A DNA stretch of 64,000 nt from Rosa chinensis (lineage: Eukaryota > Streptophyta > Magnoliopsida > Rosales > Rosaceae): the NCBI RefSeq assembly GCF_002994745.2, contig NW_024387548.1, forward strand, positions 1 to 64,000, written 5' to 3'. The notes beneath the pieces are model-generated. The model searched no databases. It had not been told where the DNA came from and worked only from the letters and a program-made list of their open reading frames with translations. This document shows, in pieces, positions 33,304 to 45,494 of this stretch. The number at the start of each line of letters is the position of its first letter. The first letter of the stretch is position 1. The position numbers were made by a program, and so were the translations under genes.

Positions 33304-35644
33304 TGATGTCGCTTTTGGGAGCGACCAATTAACCTGAAATGTCATTAGTAGTATAAAGTAAATAGGGATCGTTCTATTCCGGGGATTGAGGGTACACCTG
33401 TCATTATCAAACAATTAAACAATTAAAATTAAAACAAAGTATAATATTACAAAATATAACAAAATATATACATATTTACGAAATTAGGGGGATTTTTGAT
33501 TTTTGATTTTCGGAAATTAAACTAAGTAAAGAAAACAATTAAAATGCAAAAACATAAAAATGCAAATGAAATGCACGAACAAAGATCAAATCGGAATTTA
33601 TAATCAAGGCTAATTCAAGTTCATCATTGTTCATCATAGTCATGCAAGAGGAATTGATCATGTGAAACGTTCAAAAGCAAACAATTTCCCATATTTTACT
33701 TTCAATGCTAATTAACCTAAGTGAAAGCACCTAGATTAATTCTATCAAACATGCAATCAAACCCTAGAAAGCTAGTCAATCATGTCATGTTCAACGCATT
33801 AAGCATCTAGAAAGGCTATCAATTCAAATGTGCAACTTAGTATGAAAAAGTTCACCTAATTGCAATCTCCTTTGATTAAATTTCGGTTTTTGTACAAAAC
33901 CTTTACTACTTGTTGATTCAAGAACACAAAACCAAAAAGTTGATTCATGTTCTCAAATTCGTAGCAACATTCACATAAAAACCCTAAATGTTTCGAACCA
34001 TTCAAGATTATCATACAAACGATTTCTATCATGCAAATTCAATCAAACACTTACACAAAAGCAACCATAAATCACAATATATGAATCTGAAAATTAACAA
34101 TTAACCATAAAATTTCAGAAATCAATACTTGTTCATACATAAGTGTCAACTAAGGCAAACCAACGAAAATTACAAAGCAAAGGTACAAGGAGAATCGGAT
34201 TACACCGTGATGAAGATGAGATGGATGAAGTGATGATGTGGTCTCTTGAATTTCGAAAGCAATCTTCAAGGTGGAGGGTGGATGGTATGCACGGCTTGCT
34301 TCTTCTTCCTTGGCCTTGCTTGCACTTCGTGGTTGCCCTAGAGGATGGAGAGGAGCACGGCTAAGCTAGAGAGTTTTCTGAATTATTTCTCAAGTGTAGA
34401 ACGAAAAGTTTGGAACTAGGAACTCCTTGACGTTGAGAGAAGAGAGGAATATATAGGGACGGCTTCTAGGTCTTCAAGCCGTGAATTTCTTCTTTATTTT
34501 CCATGGAATTAATCTGAAAATGCCACATAGTTTCCTCCAATGATAGCATGCCACATAAGCCCTATGAGGTGGTGCAACCAATCACAAAATTCTCTTTTAA
34601 TTCCCTAGAAATATTGCCGAAATTCCTTGAGATAATTTCTGATTTTTCTTGTTTAATTTCGGCCAACTTCCTTTAGGAATTCTAGGAATGAATCTAGACC
34701 CCATTTAAGCTTTTCTTGGTCTCCACCTTTTCTCTTTCCTTAAAACTCTCTAGGAAATCTTTTTGCCGAAATCTCTTTGTTTACTTCTTGATTCACACGG
34801 CAATTCTCTCTCCTTCCTTGTATTTCTCACGGCAATCCCTAGCTTCTCTCTCTCTTTAAACGGCAAAGGCTCAAGATAACTCTTCCAAGAATATCTCATT
34901 CCAAGAAAATCTCCCTAGAAAATCTCCACCAAAATCTTCTTATTATTTCCTGATTTTCCACGTCATCTTCCTTGTTTCTCTCTAGGATTTCACGGCAAAA
35001 CATCTTTAGGGCTAGGGTTTGCGTCACAAACCCTAGTTCCATGGGCCTTTGTGGGCTTTATCCAAGTAGCCGAAAATCCAACAAGTCTTGAGAGTTTTTG
35101 GGCCTCCATGCGTCACCTTTATGCCATGTCATCATCTAGAGTCTTCAAGAAGCTTCCCTCATGCCATGTACTTCATTAATTCGATCTCCATTCTTGGTTG
35201 GCTCAAGAGTCTTGTTTTGGCCAGCTTTCCTCTTTGGACAGGGTTTCCTGGTTGGACCAGGAAAACTTCTTTTCTTCATTTCTGCTCATTTGTGCTTCCC
35301 TTTGTACTTCATCTTTGCTCCCCTTGTAGTTCGCAAGCTCCTCTTTCCATTTATGAGTTCATTTCACTTTCTAGCTCGGAGGTCCTGAAAATAGAAACTA
35401 GTAAGAAAAATAGAAACTTTCCTAAAATGAAAATGGGAAACTTTCTAAAAATGACAAATAGAAACTACCGAAAATGGAAACTTACTAGAAATGATAAATA
35501 GAAACTACAAAAATAGAAACTTTCTACAAATAGGAACTTTCCCAATCAAAGAATGGAAACTTTCCTAAACAGAGTTTATTAAGGAAATAATGCAGAAAAT
35601 GTAGGGAAATGCAGTTAAAACGTCGCATTAAAATGCTCCTATCA
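33304..35644 (-). mobile_element. Solo LTR, subtype A3 (2341 bp)
   Basis: In plus orientation it runs TGATGTCGCTTTTGGGAGCG to AAATGCTCCTATCA and so is a reversed A3 LTR, matching 48301-50660. The TATA-like box lies on the minus strand at 34448-34455, and the GAAAGTTTC repeats at about 35390-35570. Flanks are ATTCAAT and ATAAT: similar, but not an exact 5-bp duplication. No internal sequence is attached, so LTR-LTR recombination has removed the rest. Confidence 0.85.
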
Positions 35645-38491
35645 ATAATTGTTGGATATATTGTTGTTTTCGTAAATACTATATATTTGTTCATATTGTG
35701 TTCGAAAATTGTTAGTTAAATACTTAGGTTGTTATTTATGTTATTGAATACGATTGTGAGTTGTAAATTAAAGAGGAATAGGTGAAGTCGTGTTTATTAT
35801 ATTGACCTAAACCCCTTATTGGTACCTAGTTCAGGTCCCTTAAGGTTGAGGGCGGTCTTTATTAACATTCATTGAACTGTCCTCACACCTAGGACCTTTT
35901 TCATCTAAGTAAGTATAGCCTATGTGGGATGGTGTCTAGGAAGGGGACAACGTTCATAACGGGTTTTGGATCCAGAAGTGCTTACAAATGGCCTAAACCA
36001 CAATGTGGGAGTAGCTCATGCCAAAATGGATTCTGCCTCTTGTGTTCGCCCTCCCCTACCTGGCCATTTCAGTAAGGTTGCCCAAAGGATGTAGGAGGGA
36101 CTTTGTGTCTAGACAACTATACTTGGGCCGCACGTCCTCTTGATTTACCACTTGGAATCTAATTCGACATCATTGATATTATAACAAACGAAAAATGTTG
36201 TATACACTAAGGTATATTGGATTAAATATAGTCTTGAAAAGGGTAGCTGTTTCAGTACCATTGCACATCGAGACTCCCTGTTCCCGTACCTAAGGTTGAA
36301 ATAATTGTAAATGAAATAAAAGAAAAGAAAAGAAAATAATTGTACATGATTTTCGTGAATAGTAATCGTGAATAGTGACATTTTGTACTTCGTCTCTGTG
36401 TAAAATATGTACATTATACTTGTCTAAAATTTAAAAAAAAAAAAATATTAAAAAAAGTGAATAGTGAATAGTGACGTTTTTTGTATAAATCATTAATTTG
36501 TATTTTTTTATTGTATAGTCACTAACTTTATTTAATGGAGGTCCGTCTGGCTGAAAGACGTTAAATTCAAGCGCTGCTTGGGAGGCAACCCAATTCAGAA
36601 GTAGCTGTGAAGGAGTCTACACACGCAGATTTGATTTCTCCTTCCCTATTCTCTTTCTTTTCATGTTTTCTTTTGAATTTAGTAGTCTTTTCGTAAATCT
36701 CTACCCTATATGCTTAATGTTTCATTGCATGCTTTGATTGATTACATTGAGGACAATGCAATATTTAAGTGTGGGGGAAGGGATTTACACTTTTGTCTTG
36801 AGTCATAAAATACAAAAAAATTGAAAAATGTCAAAAATTTAAAATTTTCGTTGCTTTTGTTTTTGTTTTGAGTCTTAGGATGCCCTTTCAACTGTCTAGG
36901 ATGATTCTATATCTCTGAAATTATGACTAAAAGAGGATCACAAAATTGAGATGACTTTAAAATGGTATTCTTTGGTTAATTGAGATATATGAAAAATGTG
37001 TGCCTTGTAGTGGATATGGATTTCGTGACTTTGGTACAGAATATGAGCATGTTAGATGAGTTTTGATTCATAAAACCCATGTGAGATAATTGAGCCATGT
37101 CCCTTTTTCTTGGAGTGAAATGAAAAATATATTCTTATTTTCTTGGCGATGTTTTGATGATCTCATTATTCTTTCATTTGATTGACTCTTGCCATAGATT
37201 AAGTTTGATGGACTAGAGAATGCTAGAATTCACTCTTGTGCTTGTTGAGACGTTTATCAATACATGGCCCTGATTCTGGAAAGGATAGAGGCACCTAGGA
37301 ATCACCACCATTGCCAATAAACTGTGTCCCTAATTGTGCCCGTCGTGGGACTCCCTAGAAAACCCCTTTGAGCCTACATTAAGCCTTTTCTTTCATCACC
37401 CTTAAAATCTTTAACCTAAACTTAGTATAGCTATAACCCTACCCTTTGTTCTAAGAACTTAGTGGAGCTAAATTGAGACTTTACTTGAAGATTTTTGGCG
37501 TCCATAATGAAGAATGAGAAGAGGTGAAAGCTCAAGTGTGGGGGTAGACTTGTCCATAAGAGAAAATGTATGAAAAAGCCGAGAAAAGAAAGTGAAAAAG
37601 AAAAAGTGTACGGCTAGAAAACAAAAAGAAAGAAAAGATGAAATATCTATGGATTTTAGTCCCCCATACTTGGTGAGTTTGGAGTTTACTTGTTGAAGGC
37701 CCATTACAGAAAAATTTGGCCTTTGTCCAACTCATTAGTAACCAAAGGAAGTTTAGAGTGAAGTTTGGGCCCAACATGAAGACATTAGGCCCCTTTATAA
37801 CACCCCCATGGGATAGTGACGTTTTTGCATACTTGGTGGATTTCTAGAAGTCTCTCTACATTTGCATGAGCTCTGCTAGGTTTTTAGACACTTTGTTAAA
37901 TTCCTTACCCTTCGTTTCTTTAAACCTTGAGCCATGGCCCCATTACAACCCTTGATAAGACCTTCTTGATCCTTAAGATGGGACACCTTGATGTGGAGAT
38001 GAGTTACAAGAGTTGAACCTATGGCTTGGGTCCATCTGTGCAAGTAGTTGATATCCTTCATGAGATCTTTAAAAGAAATTTATACATGTGCTTTCGTTTC
38101 TTGCAATATGTGATACACTTGCTATCTTTCACATATACTTGAGTGTATAAGCTTTTAAGCATTGCCATGATCTGAGAGAAGAAAGAGTGGATATACCTTG
38201 TGAGGATTTGAATCATACTTGTTTGAAACATGCTTAACAGAAACCATCACCATTGTTCCAACCAAGTCCTACTTGTATATATGAATTATGTGTTTTAATT
38301 AACTCTCGAATGCCTAAACATTGATTCTTGGTGAAGTGCTAATCTTGGTGTTGTGAAAGTAAGAGATTGCTGAGACAAAAGTTAAAGGGCAATAGAGTCT
38401 GTTATGTGTCAAGTCTTTAATTTTGTTGAGTCGTAGTCGTGTCTGTGTTGTGATTTTGCTAAGGGACTAGCAAAAGCTAAGTGGGGGAATT
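35645..38491 (+). mobile_element. Leader and 3' noncoding region of A1 coding-less element
   Basis: Leader module at 35810-36160, a C-rich phrase at 36240-36295 (CATCGAGACTCCCTG), then AT-rich sequence. At about 36530 the leader joins TTAATGGAGGTCCGTCTGGC, which corresponds to the DNA right after the pol stop in the gag-pol element (23242 onward). GCGCTGCTTGGGAGGCAACC (36572), the hairpin at 36742-36761, PPT-like motifs at 36767 and 37534, and a purine block at 37560-37640 follow. No coding frame. Confidence 0.87.
38479..38491 (+). promoter_or_regulatory. Polypurine tract of A1 coding-less element
   Basis: AAGTGGGGGAATT before the LTR at 38492. It lacks the internal TG present in other copies. 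Confidence 0.7.
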
Positions 38492-40546
38492 TGATAGGAG
38501 CATTTTAATGCGACGTTTTAACTGCATTTCCCTACATTTTTCTGCGCCATTTCCTTGAAAAATCCCTGTTTGGAAAGTTTCCATTCTTTGATTGGGAAAG
38601 TTCCTTATTGTAGAAAGTTTCCATTTTTGTAGTTTTCATTTCTCATTTCTCATTTCATTTCTCATTTTTGGAAAGTTTCTATTTTTCATTTTAGTAAGTT
38701 TCTATTTTCATTCTAGTTTCTATTTTCAGGACCTCCGAGCTAAAAAGTGGAAATGAACGCACGAATGGAAAGAGGAGCTTGCGAACGTTAAGGCGAACAA
38801 ATATGAGAGAAAGGGCCACAGAAATGAGCAGAAATGAAGAAACAAGCTTTCCTAATCCAACTAGGAAACCCTGCGAAATGGAGGAAGGCTTCCGAGCAAG
38901 TTTCCAACGCAACCATGAAAAAGAAATGGAAAAATAATGTGTTTTGCGTTGGAAGATGAGAAGGCTTAAAGAAGAAGCAACTCTTTGGATTTTCGGCAAA
39001 ATGGATCAAGGCCCATCAAAGCCCATGACATTAGGGTTTGTGACGCAAAACCCTAACCCTAGGGATGTGTTGCCGTGAAAACCAAAGGAGGGAGAAAAGT
39101 GGCGTGAAAATCAAGGAAGAATAAAAGATTACGCAAGAGATTTTCTAGGGTGGAATTAGGAAAGAAATCAAGAAAAGCACCAAATGGCGTCTAGATTCAT
39201 TCCTAGAAACCCTAAGTATATTTTGGACGAAAATACAAGAAGAAAATCAGAAAATATTCAAGGTATTTCGGCAAGAATATATTAGGGAATCTTCTTGGAG
39301 TTTTGTGATTGGTTGGATGACACACTAGGGCTTATTTGGCAATTTCTCATTGGTGGAAGCTATGTGGAATTATTAATTTAATTCCTTGGAAGAAAATCAG
39401 AAATTCACGGCTTGGAGACCAAGCATAGCCGTCCCCTATATAAACTCCACAACCCTAGACGTCTAACATCACACCCCATAATTCAGAAAATTCTCTCTAC
39501 GCGAAAGCTCTCTCCATCCTCTAGTGCATTCAACGTTTCAAGCAAGGAAGAAGAGAAGAAAACCAAGCCGTGAGCATCATCATCCATTCTCCACCTTGAA
39601 GCTTGCTTTCGAGATTCAAGACTCCATACGTTTTACCTTTCATCCCCATCTCCATCTCACGGTGTAATTCAACCTCTTTCTTTGTAATCTTGTTTGATTT
39701 CGTTGGATTGTTCTAGTTGACATTGATGTTTGAACAAGGTTTTAATTCTGAAATTTTATGATTGAATGAAGATTTCGAATTCTATGTTGTGATTCCATAG
39801 TTGCTTATGTGAGTTTGTTCGATTGAATTTGCTTTACAGAAAACTTTTATATGTTTATGTTCTTTGGTGGCCAACTTAGGATATATGCATGTAATTGGTG
39901 CTAGATTTAAGAACATGAAATCAACTTTTTGTTTTGTGTAACTTGAATCAAAAGTAGTAAAGGTTTTGGACAAAAATCGAATTCAATTGATGAGGATTGC
40001 AAAAGATGAACTTTTCATACTAGGTTGTGCACTTGAGTTGATAGCCTTTCTATGTGTTTCATGCGTTGAACATGTCATGATTGACTAGCTTTCTAGGCTT
40101 GATTACATGTTTGATAGGATTAGTCTATGTGCTTTCACTTAGATTAATTAGCATTGAAAAGTAAAATATGGGAAATCGTTTGCTTTCTAACGTTTCACAT
40201 GATCAACTCCTTTCTCATGACTTGGAAGAACAATGTAGGGTTTATTCGAATTCAATCATGAACTTAGTTTTGATCTTTGTTTCTTACATTTCATTCTTGT
40301 ATTTGTGTTTTTGTTTATACTTAGTTTTATTCTTTCTTTTAATTTTCGAAAACCAAAAACCTAAAACCCCCCTAAATTCGTGAATAGTGTTTATGTGTGA
40401 ATAGTATACTTTGTTTTTATTTTAATTGTTTAAATTGTCTTACATTGACAGGTGTACCCTCAATCCCCGGAATAGAACGATCCCTACTTGCTTATACTAC
40501 TAATGATATTTCTAGGTTAAATTATATGCTTGCTTTGAGCGTATCA
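38492..40546 (+). mobile_element. 3' LTR, subtype A1 (2055 bp)
   Basis: TGATAGGAGC to GAGCGTATCA, with a TATA box at 39437-39444. Followed by GGACTCCCCTAGATAAACCCC, the resumed A1 3' noncoding region. Confidence 0.9.
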
Positions 40547-41702
40547 GGACTCCCCTAGATAAACCCCTTTGAGCCTACGTTAAGCCTTTTCTTTCATCAC
40601 CCTTAAAATCTTTAACCTAAACTTAGTATAGCTATAACCCTACCCTTTGTTCTAAGAACTTAGTGGAGCTAAATCTGAGACTTTACTTGAAGATTTTTGG
40701 CGTCCATAATGAAGAATAAGAAGATGTGAAAGCTCAAGTGTGGGGGTAGACTTGTCCATAAGAGAAAAATGTATGAAAAAGCCGAGAAAAAGAAAGTGAA
40801 AAAGAAAAAGTGTACGGCTAGAAAACAAAAAGAAAGAAAAAGATGAAATATCTATGGATTTTAGTCCCCCATACTTGGTGAGTTTGGAGTTTACTTTGAT
40901 TTGAAGGCCCATTACAGAAAAATTTGGCCTTTGTCCAACTCATTAGTAACCAAAGGAAGTTTAGAGTGAAGTTTGGGCCCAACATGAAGACATTAGGCCC
41001 CTTTATAACACCCCCATGGGAAGTGACGTTTTTGCATACTTGGTGGATTTCTAGAAGTCTCTCTACATTTGCATGAGCTCCGCTAGGTTTTTAGGACACT
41101 TTGTTAAATTCCTTACCCTTCGTTTCTTTAAACCTTGAGCCATGGCCCCATTACAACCTTGATAAGACCTTCTTGATCCTTAAGATGGGACAGCCCTTGA
41201 TGTGGAGATGAGTTACAAGAGTTGAACCTATGGCTTGGGTCCATCTGTGCAAGTAGTTGATATCCTTCATGAGATCTTTAAAAGAAATTTATACATGTGC
41301 TTTCGTTTCTTGCAATATGTGATACACTTGCTATCTTTCACATATACTTGAGTGTATAAGCTTTTAAGCATTGCCATGATCTGAGAGAAGAAAGAGTGGA
41401 TATACCTTGTGAGGATTTGAATCATACTTGTTTGAAACATGCTTAACAGAAACCATCACCATTGTTCCAACCAAGTCCTACTTGTGTATATGTAACTTAT
41501 GTGTTTTAATTAACTCTCGAATGCCTAAACATTGATTCTTGGTGAAGTGCTAATCTTGGTGTTGTGAAAGTAAGAGATTGCTGAGACAAAAGTTAAAGGG
41601 CAATAGAGTCTTTATGTGTAGTCTTTAATTTTTGTTGAGTCGTAGTCGTGTCTGTGTTGTGATTTTGCTAAGGGACTAGCAAAAGCTAAGTGTGGGGGAA
41701 TT
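40547..41702 (+). mobile_element. 3' noncoding region of A1 gag-pol element, part 3
   Basis: Nearly identical to 2212-3358 and 37349-38491. It contains the middle PPT-like motif (40736-40746), the purine block (about 40755-40850) and GCTAAGGGACTAGCAAAAGC just before the terminal PPT (41688-41702). Confidence 0.88.
41688..41702 (+). promoter_or_regulatory. Polypurine tract of A1 gag-pol element
   Basis: AAGTGTGGGGGAATT directly before the LTR start at 41703. Confidence 0.82.
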
Positions 41703-43875
41703 TGATAGGAGCATTTTAATGCGATGTTTAATTGCATTTCCCTACATTTTTCTGCGCCATTTCCTTGAAAAATCCTGTTTGGGAAAGTTTCCATTCTTTG
41801 ATTGGGAAGTTCCTATTGTAGAAAGTTTCCATTTTTGCCTTCATTCTCATTTTCATTTCTCATTTCTCATTTCTCATTTCTGGAAAGTTTTTTTTCATTT
41901 TTAGTAAGTTTCTATTTTTCATTTTTAGAAACTTTCCATTTCTCAATTTTAGAAAGTTTCTATTTTTCAAATTAGGTAAGTTTCCATTTTTCATATAGTT
42001 TCTATTTTCAGGACCTCCGAGCTAAAAAGTGGAAATGAACGCACGAATGGAAAGAGGAGCTTGCGAACACAAGACGAACGAATATGAGAGAATCGGGCCA
42101 CACAATTGAGCAGAAATGAAGAAATAAGCTTTCCTAGTCCAACTAGGAAACCCTGCGAAATGGAGGAAGGCTTCCCGAGCAAGTTTCCAACGCAACCATG
42201 AAAAAGAAATGGAAAAAATAATGTTTTGCGTTGGAAGATGAGAATGCTTGAAGTTGAAGCAACGAGGCCCAAGAACTCTATGGATTTTCGGCAAAATGGA
42301 TCAAGGCCCAAAGGCCCATGAATTAGGGTTTGTGACGCAAAACCCTAACCCTAGATGTGTTGCCGTGAAAACCAAAGGAGGAGGCAGAAGTGGCGTGAAA
42401 AATCAAGGGAAGAATCAAAGATTACGCAAGAGATTTTCTAGGGTGAGTTTATGGAAAGAAATCAAGAAAAAGCACCAAATGGCGTCTAGGTTCATTCCTA
42501 GAAACCCTAAGCATGTTTTGGCCGAAATATCAAGAAGAAAATCAGAAAATATTCAAGGAATTTCGGCAAGAATATATTAGGGTATCTTCTTGGAGTTTTA
42601 TGATTGGTTGGATGATACACTAGGGCTTACTTGGCAATTTCTCATTGGTGGAAGGCATGTGGAATTATTAATTTAATTCCTTGAGAAAATAAACAGAAAA
42701 TCACGGCTTGGAGGCAAGCATTGCCGTTCCCTATATATACAAGCACCCTAGACGTCTCAAAGTACCACTTTACAATTCAGAAAATTCTCTCTACGCGCGG
42801 AAGCTCTCTCCATTCTCTAGTGCAACTTTTGGCGTTTTCAAGCAAGGAAGGAAGAAGCAAGCTTAGGCCGTGAGCATCATCCATCCACCTTGAAGCCGTG
42901 TACTTTGAAGCTTGCTTTCGAGTTTCATTAGTTCATCATTCGAGTTATTCATCCATCTCTCCATTCACGGTGTAATTCAACCTTCTTTCTTGTAATCACT
43001 TTTGATTCTACTTTGTTTGATTTCGTTGGATGTTGTTCTAGTTAACATTGATGTTTGAACAAGGTTTATAATCTGAAATTTTATGATTGATTAAGGATTT
43101 TCGATCTCTATGTTGTGATTCCAAAGTTGCTTATGTGTGATTGTTCGATTGAATTTGCTTTATAGATAACTTTTCTATTTTAATCTTATGTGGTTCGAAA
43201 CACTTAGGGTTTTGATATAATTGATGCTAGGTTTAAGAACATGAAATCGACTTTTCGTTTTGTGTAAACTTGAATCAAGTAGTAAAGGTTTTGGACAAAA
43301 ATCGAATTCAATTGAAGAGGATTGCAATTAGGTGAACTTATTCATACTAAGTTGTGCACTTGAGTTGATAGCCTTTCTTTGAACTTCTTGCGTTGAACAT
43401 GTATGATTGACTAGCTTTCTAGGGTTGATTACATGTTTGATAGGATTAATCTATGTGCTTTCATTTAGATTAATTAGCATTGAAAAGTAAAATATGGGAA
43501 ATCGTTTGCTTTAGAATGTTTCACATGATCAACTCCTTTCACATGACTTGGAAGAACAATGTAGGTTTGTATTCGAATTTAATCATGAAATCGGTTTTTA
43601 ATCTTTGTTTCTTACATATCATTCTTGTATTTGTGTTTTTGTTTATACTTAGTTTTATTCTTTCTTTTAATTTTTGAAAATCAAAACCTAAAACCCCCTA
43701 AATCGTAAATTGTGTTTATATTGTGTAAATATTATACTTTGTTTTATTTTAATTGTTTATATTGTCCTACATTGACAGGTGTACCCTCAATCCCCGGAAT
43801 AGAACGATCCCTATTTGCTTATACTACTAATGATGTTTAAAAGGGTTAAATTATATGCTTGCTTTGAGCGTATCA
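41703..43875 (+). mobile_element. 3' LTR of A1 gag-pol element (2173 bp)
   Basis: TGATAGGAGCATTTTAATGCG to GAGCGTATCA, with a TATA box at 42732-42739. Pairs with 14220-16359. Followed by the duplication ATAAC (43876-43880). Confidence 0.9.
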
Positions 43876-45043
43876 ATAACCAACGAAATTCAAAGCAAAG
43901 GTTACAAAGGAGAATCGGATTACACCGTGAGATGGGGATGGTGATGAACGATTGATGTGGTGGTCTCTTGAATCTCGAAAGCAAGCTTCAAGGTTGGAGA
44001 TGGATGATGGATGCTCACGGCTATGCTTCTTCTCCCTTGGCCTTGCTTGAACTCGTGGAGATGACTAGAGGATGGAGAAACTCACGGCTATGGTAAGAAG
44101 ATTTTCTGATTTTTTTCTAAAGTGTAAATTGTATGGGGGCGAGGAACCCTTGACGTTGAGAAAGGGGAGTTTTATATAGGAGCATGGCTAGGGTTCACAA
44201 AGCAATCAGAATTTTCCACATAGCTTCAACCAATGATAATTCGCCAAGTAAGCTTGTGATGTGGTCCAACCAATCATAGAATGCCAAGTAAGCCTTGTGA
44301 TGTGTTCCAACCAATCATAATTCTCTAAAATACCTCCCTAATATTTAATTGCCGAATTTCCTTGAAATTATTCTGATTTTCTTCATGAATTTCGGCCAAC
44401 ATTCCTTTTAGGGAATTTAGGGATGAATCTGGACGCCTTTTGAGCTTTTCCTTGGTGCACACATATTTTCCTTCCATAAATATCTCCCTTGAATCTCTCT
44501 TTGCGTCATCTCCTTGATTATTTCTGATTTTCATGTTGGCAATCACACCAATTTACTCCTCCAACAATATTTCTTTCCATAAAAATCTCCCAAGAAAATC
44601 TCCTTTGATTTATTCCACGTGAAATTCTCAATCAATCACCTTAATTCCCACGTTGTCACCCTGTTTTTCCTTAAGTATTACACGGCAAATTTAATCCCCA
44701 AGGAAAATATATTTTCCTTTTTTTAGAAAAACTCTTCCTTGATTCTCTCCTTGCCATGTCATCTTCATGAAGCTTCTCGTTCCATTTATGAACTCAATTC
44801 AGCTTATTTATTCCAAAAACCTGAAAATAGAAGCTTTCTAAAATAAGAAATGGAAACTTTCTTAAACTAAAATGGAAACTTTCTAAAAATGGAAAATAGA
44901 AACTACAAAACGGAAACTTTCTACAATTAGGAACTTTCCCATTCGAAGAATGGAAACTTTCCTAAACAGAGTTTTATTAAGGAAATAACGCAGAAAATAT
45001 AGGGAAATAACAGTTAAAACGTCGCATTAAAATGCTCCTATCA
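43876..45043 (-). mobile_element. 5' LTR (A2, minus strand), segment 2
   Basis: It begins with the duplicated ATAAC and continues the LTR broken at 14219 (CCAACGAAATTCAAAGC). The minus-strand TATA lies at 44171-44178 and the U3 repeats at 44830-44960. It ends AAATGCTCCTATCA. The neighbouring sequence (ATAAACGTCTCC) is the inside of another A LTR. Confidence 0.88.
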
Positions 45044-45494
45044 ATAAACGTCTCCTCCTCCATTCTCTAGTTCGGGTTCTACAATTTCAAGCAAGGGAGG
45101 AAGAAGGAAGAAGAAGCCGTGAGCACCCCCTCCATATTCCACCTTGAAGCCGTGAGCTTTGAAGATTGCTTCCAAGATTCAGAGTTCATCACTTCGAGTT
45201 CATCATCACCATCTCCATTCATGGTGTAATTCGACCTTCAACCTTGTAACCTCTTTCGGTTTTCCTTGTTTGAATTTGTATGATTCTGTTCTAGTTAACA
45301 TAATATTTGAAACAAGATTTTAATTTCGAATTCCATGATTGAATAAATTTCAGATTCTTATTTTGTGATTCTTAAGTTGCTTATGTGAGAATGTTTAATG
45401 AAATTGCTTTACAGAAAACTTTTATATGTTTATGTTCTTTGGTGGCCAACTTAGGATATATGCAGTGAATGGTGCTAGATATTAAGACATGATT
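45044..45494 (+). mobile_element. Family A LTR fragment, segment 1
   Basis: The inside of a plus-strand A LTR: CTCCATTCTCTAG, GAAGAAGCCGTGAGCA, TTCATGGTGTAATTCGACC, then the T-rich part to GACATGATT, cut by the solo B LTR at 45495. Its U3 and the beginning are not in the window; they would lie left of the minus-strand A2 element. Confidence 0.82.

Larger units (their letters stand above)
31219..40546 (+). mobile_element. Coding-less family A1 element (about 7.0 kb without its insert)
   Basis: LTRs at 31219-33249 and 38492-40546, an intact PBS, leader, deletion junction, three PPT motifs and no gag or pol. A minus-strand A3 solo LTR (33304-35644) sits just inside. The LTR ends (GAGCGTATCA) match those of the surrounding gag-pol element, a good candidate helper. 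Flanks are GTGCCCGTCGTG and GGACTCCCC, which together restore the uninterrupted sequence of the copy at 37337 exactly, with no duplicated bases. Confidence 0.9.
14220..43875 (+). mobile_element. Athila-like gag-pol element, family A1, with nested inserts
   Basis: A complete element with two LTRs (14220-16359 and 41703-43875), PBS, leader, gag-pol, 3' noncoding region and PPT, flanked by the exact duplication ATAAC. Removing the two nested elements (23291-30206 with its duplicated 5 bp, and 31219-40546) gives about 13.4 kb, a usual size for Athila. Gag and pol are frameshifted, so it is probably not autonomous now, although its longest pol frame covers 543 codons. It sits in the LTR of a minus-strand A2 element. 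Confidence 0.9.
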
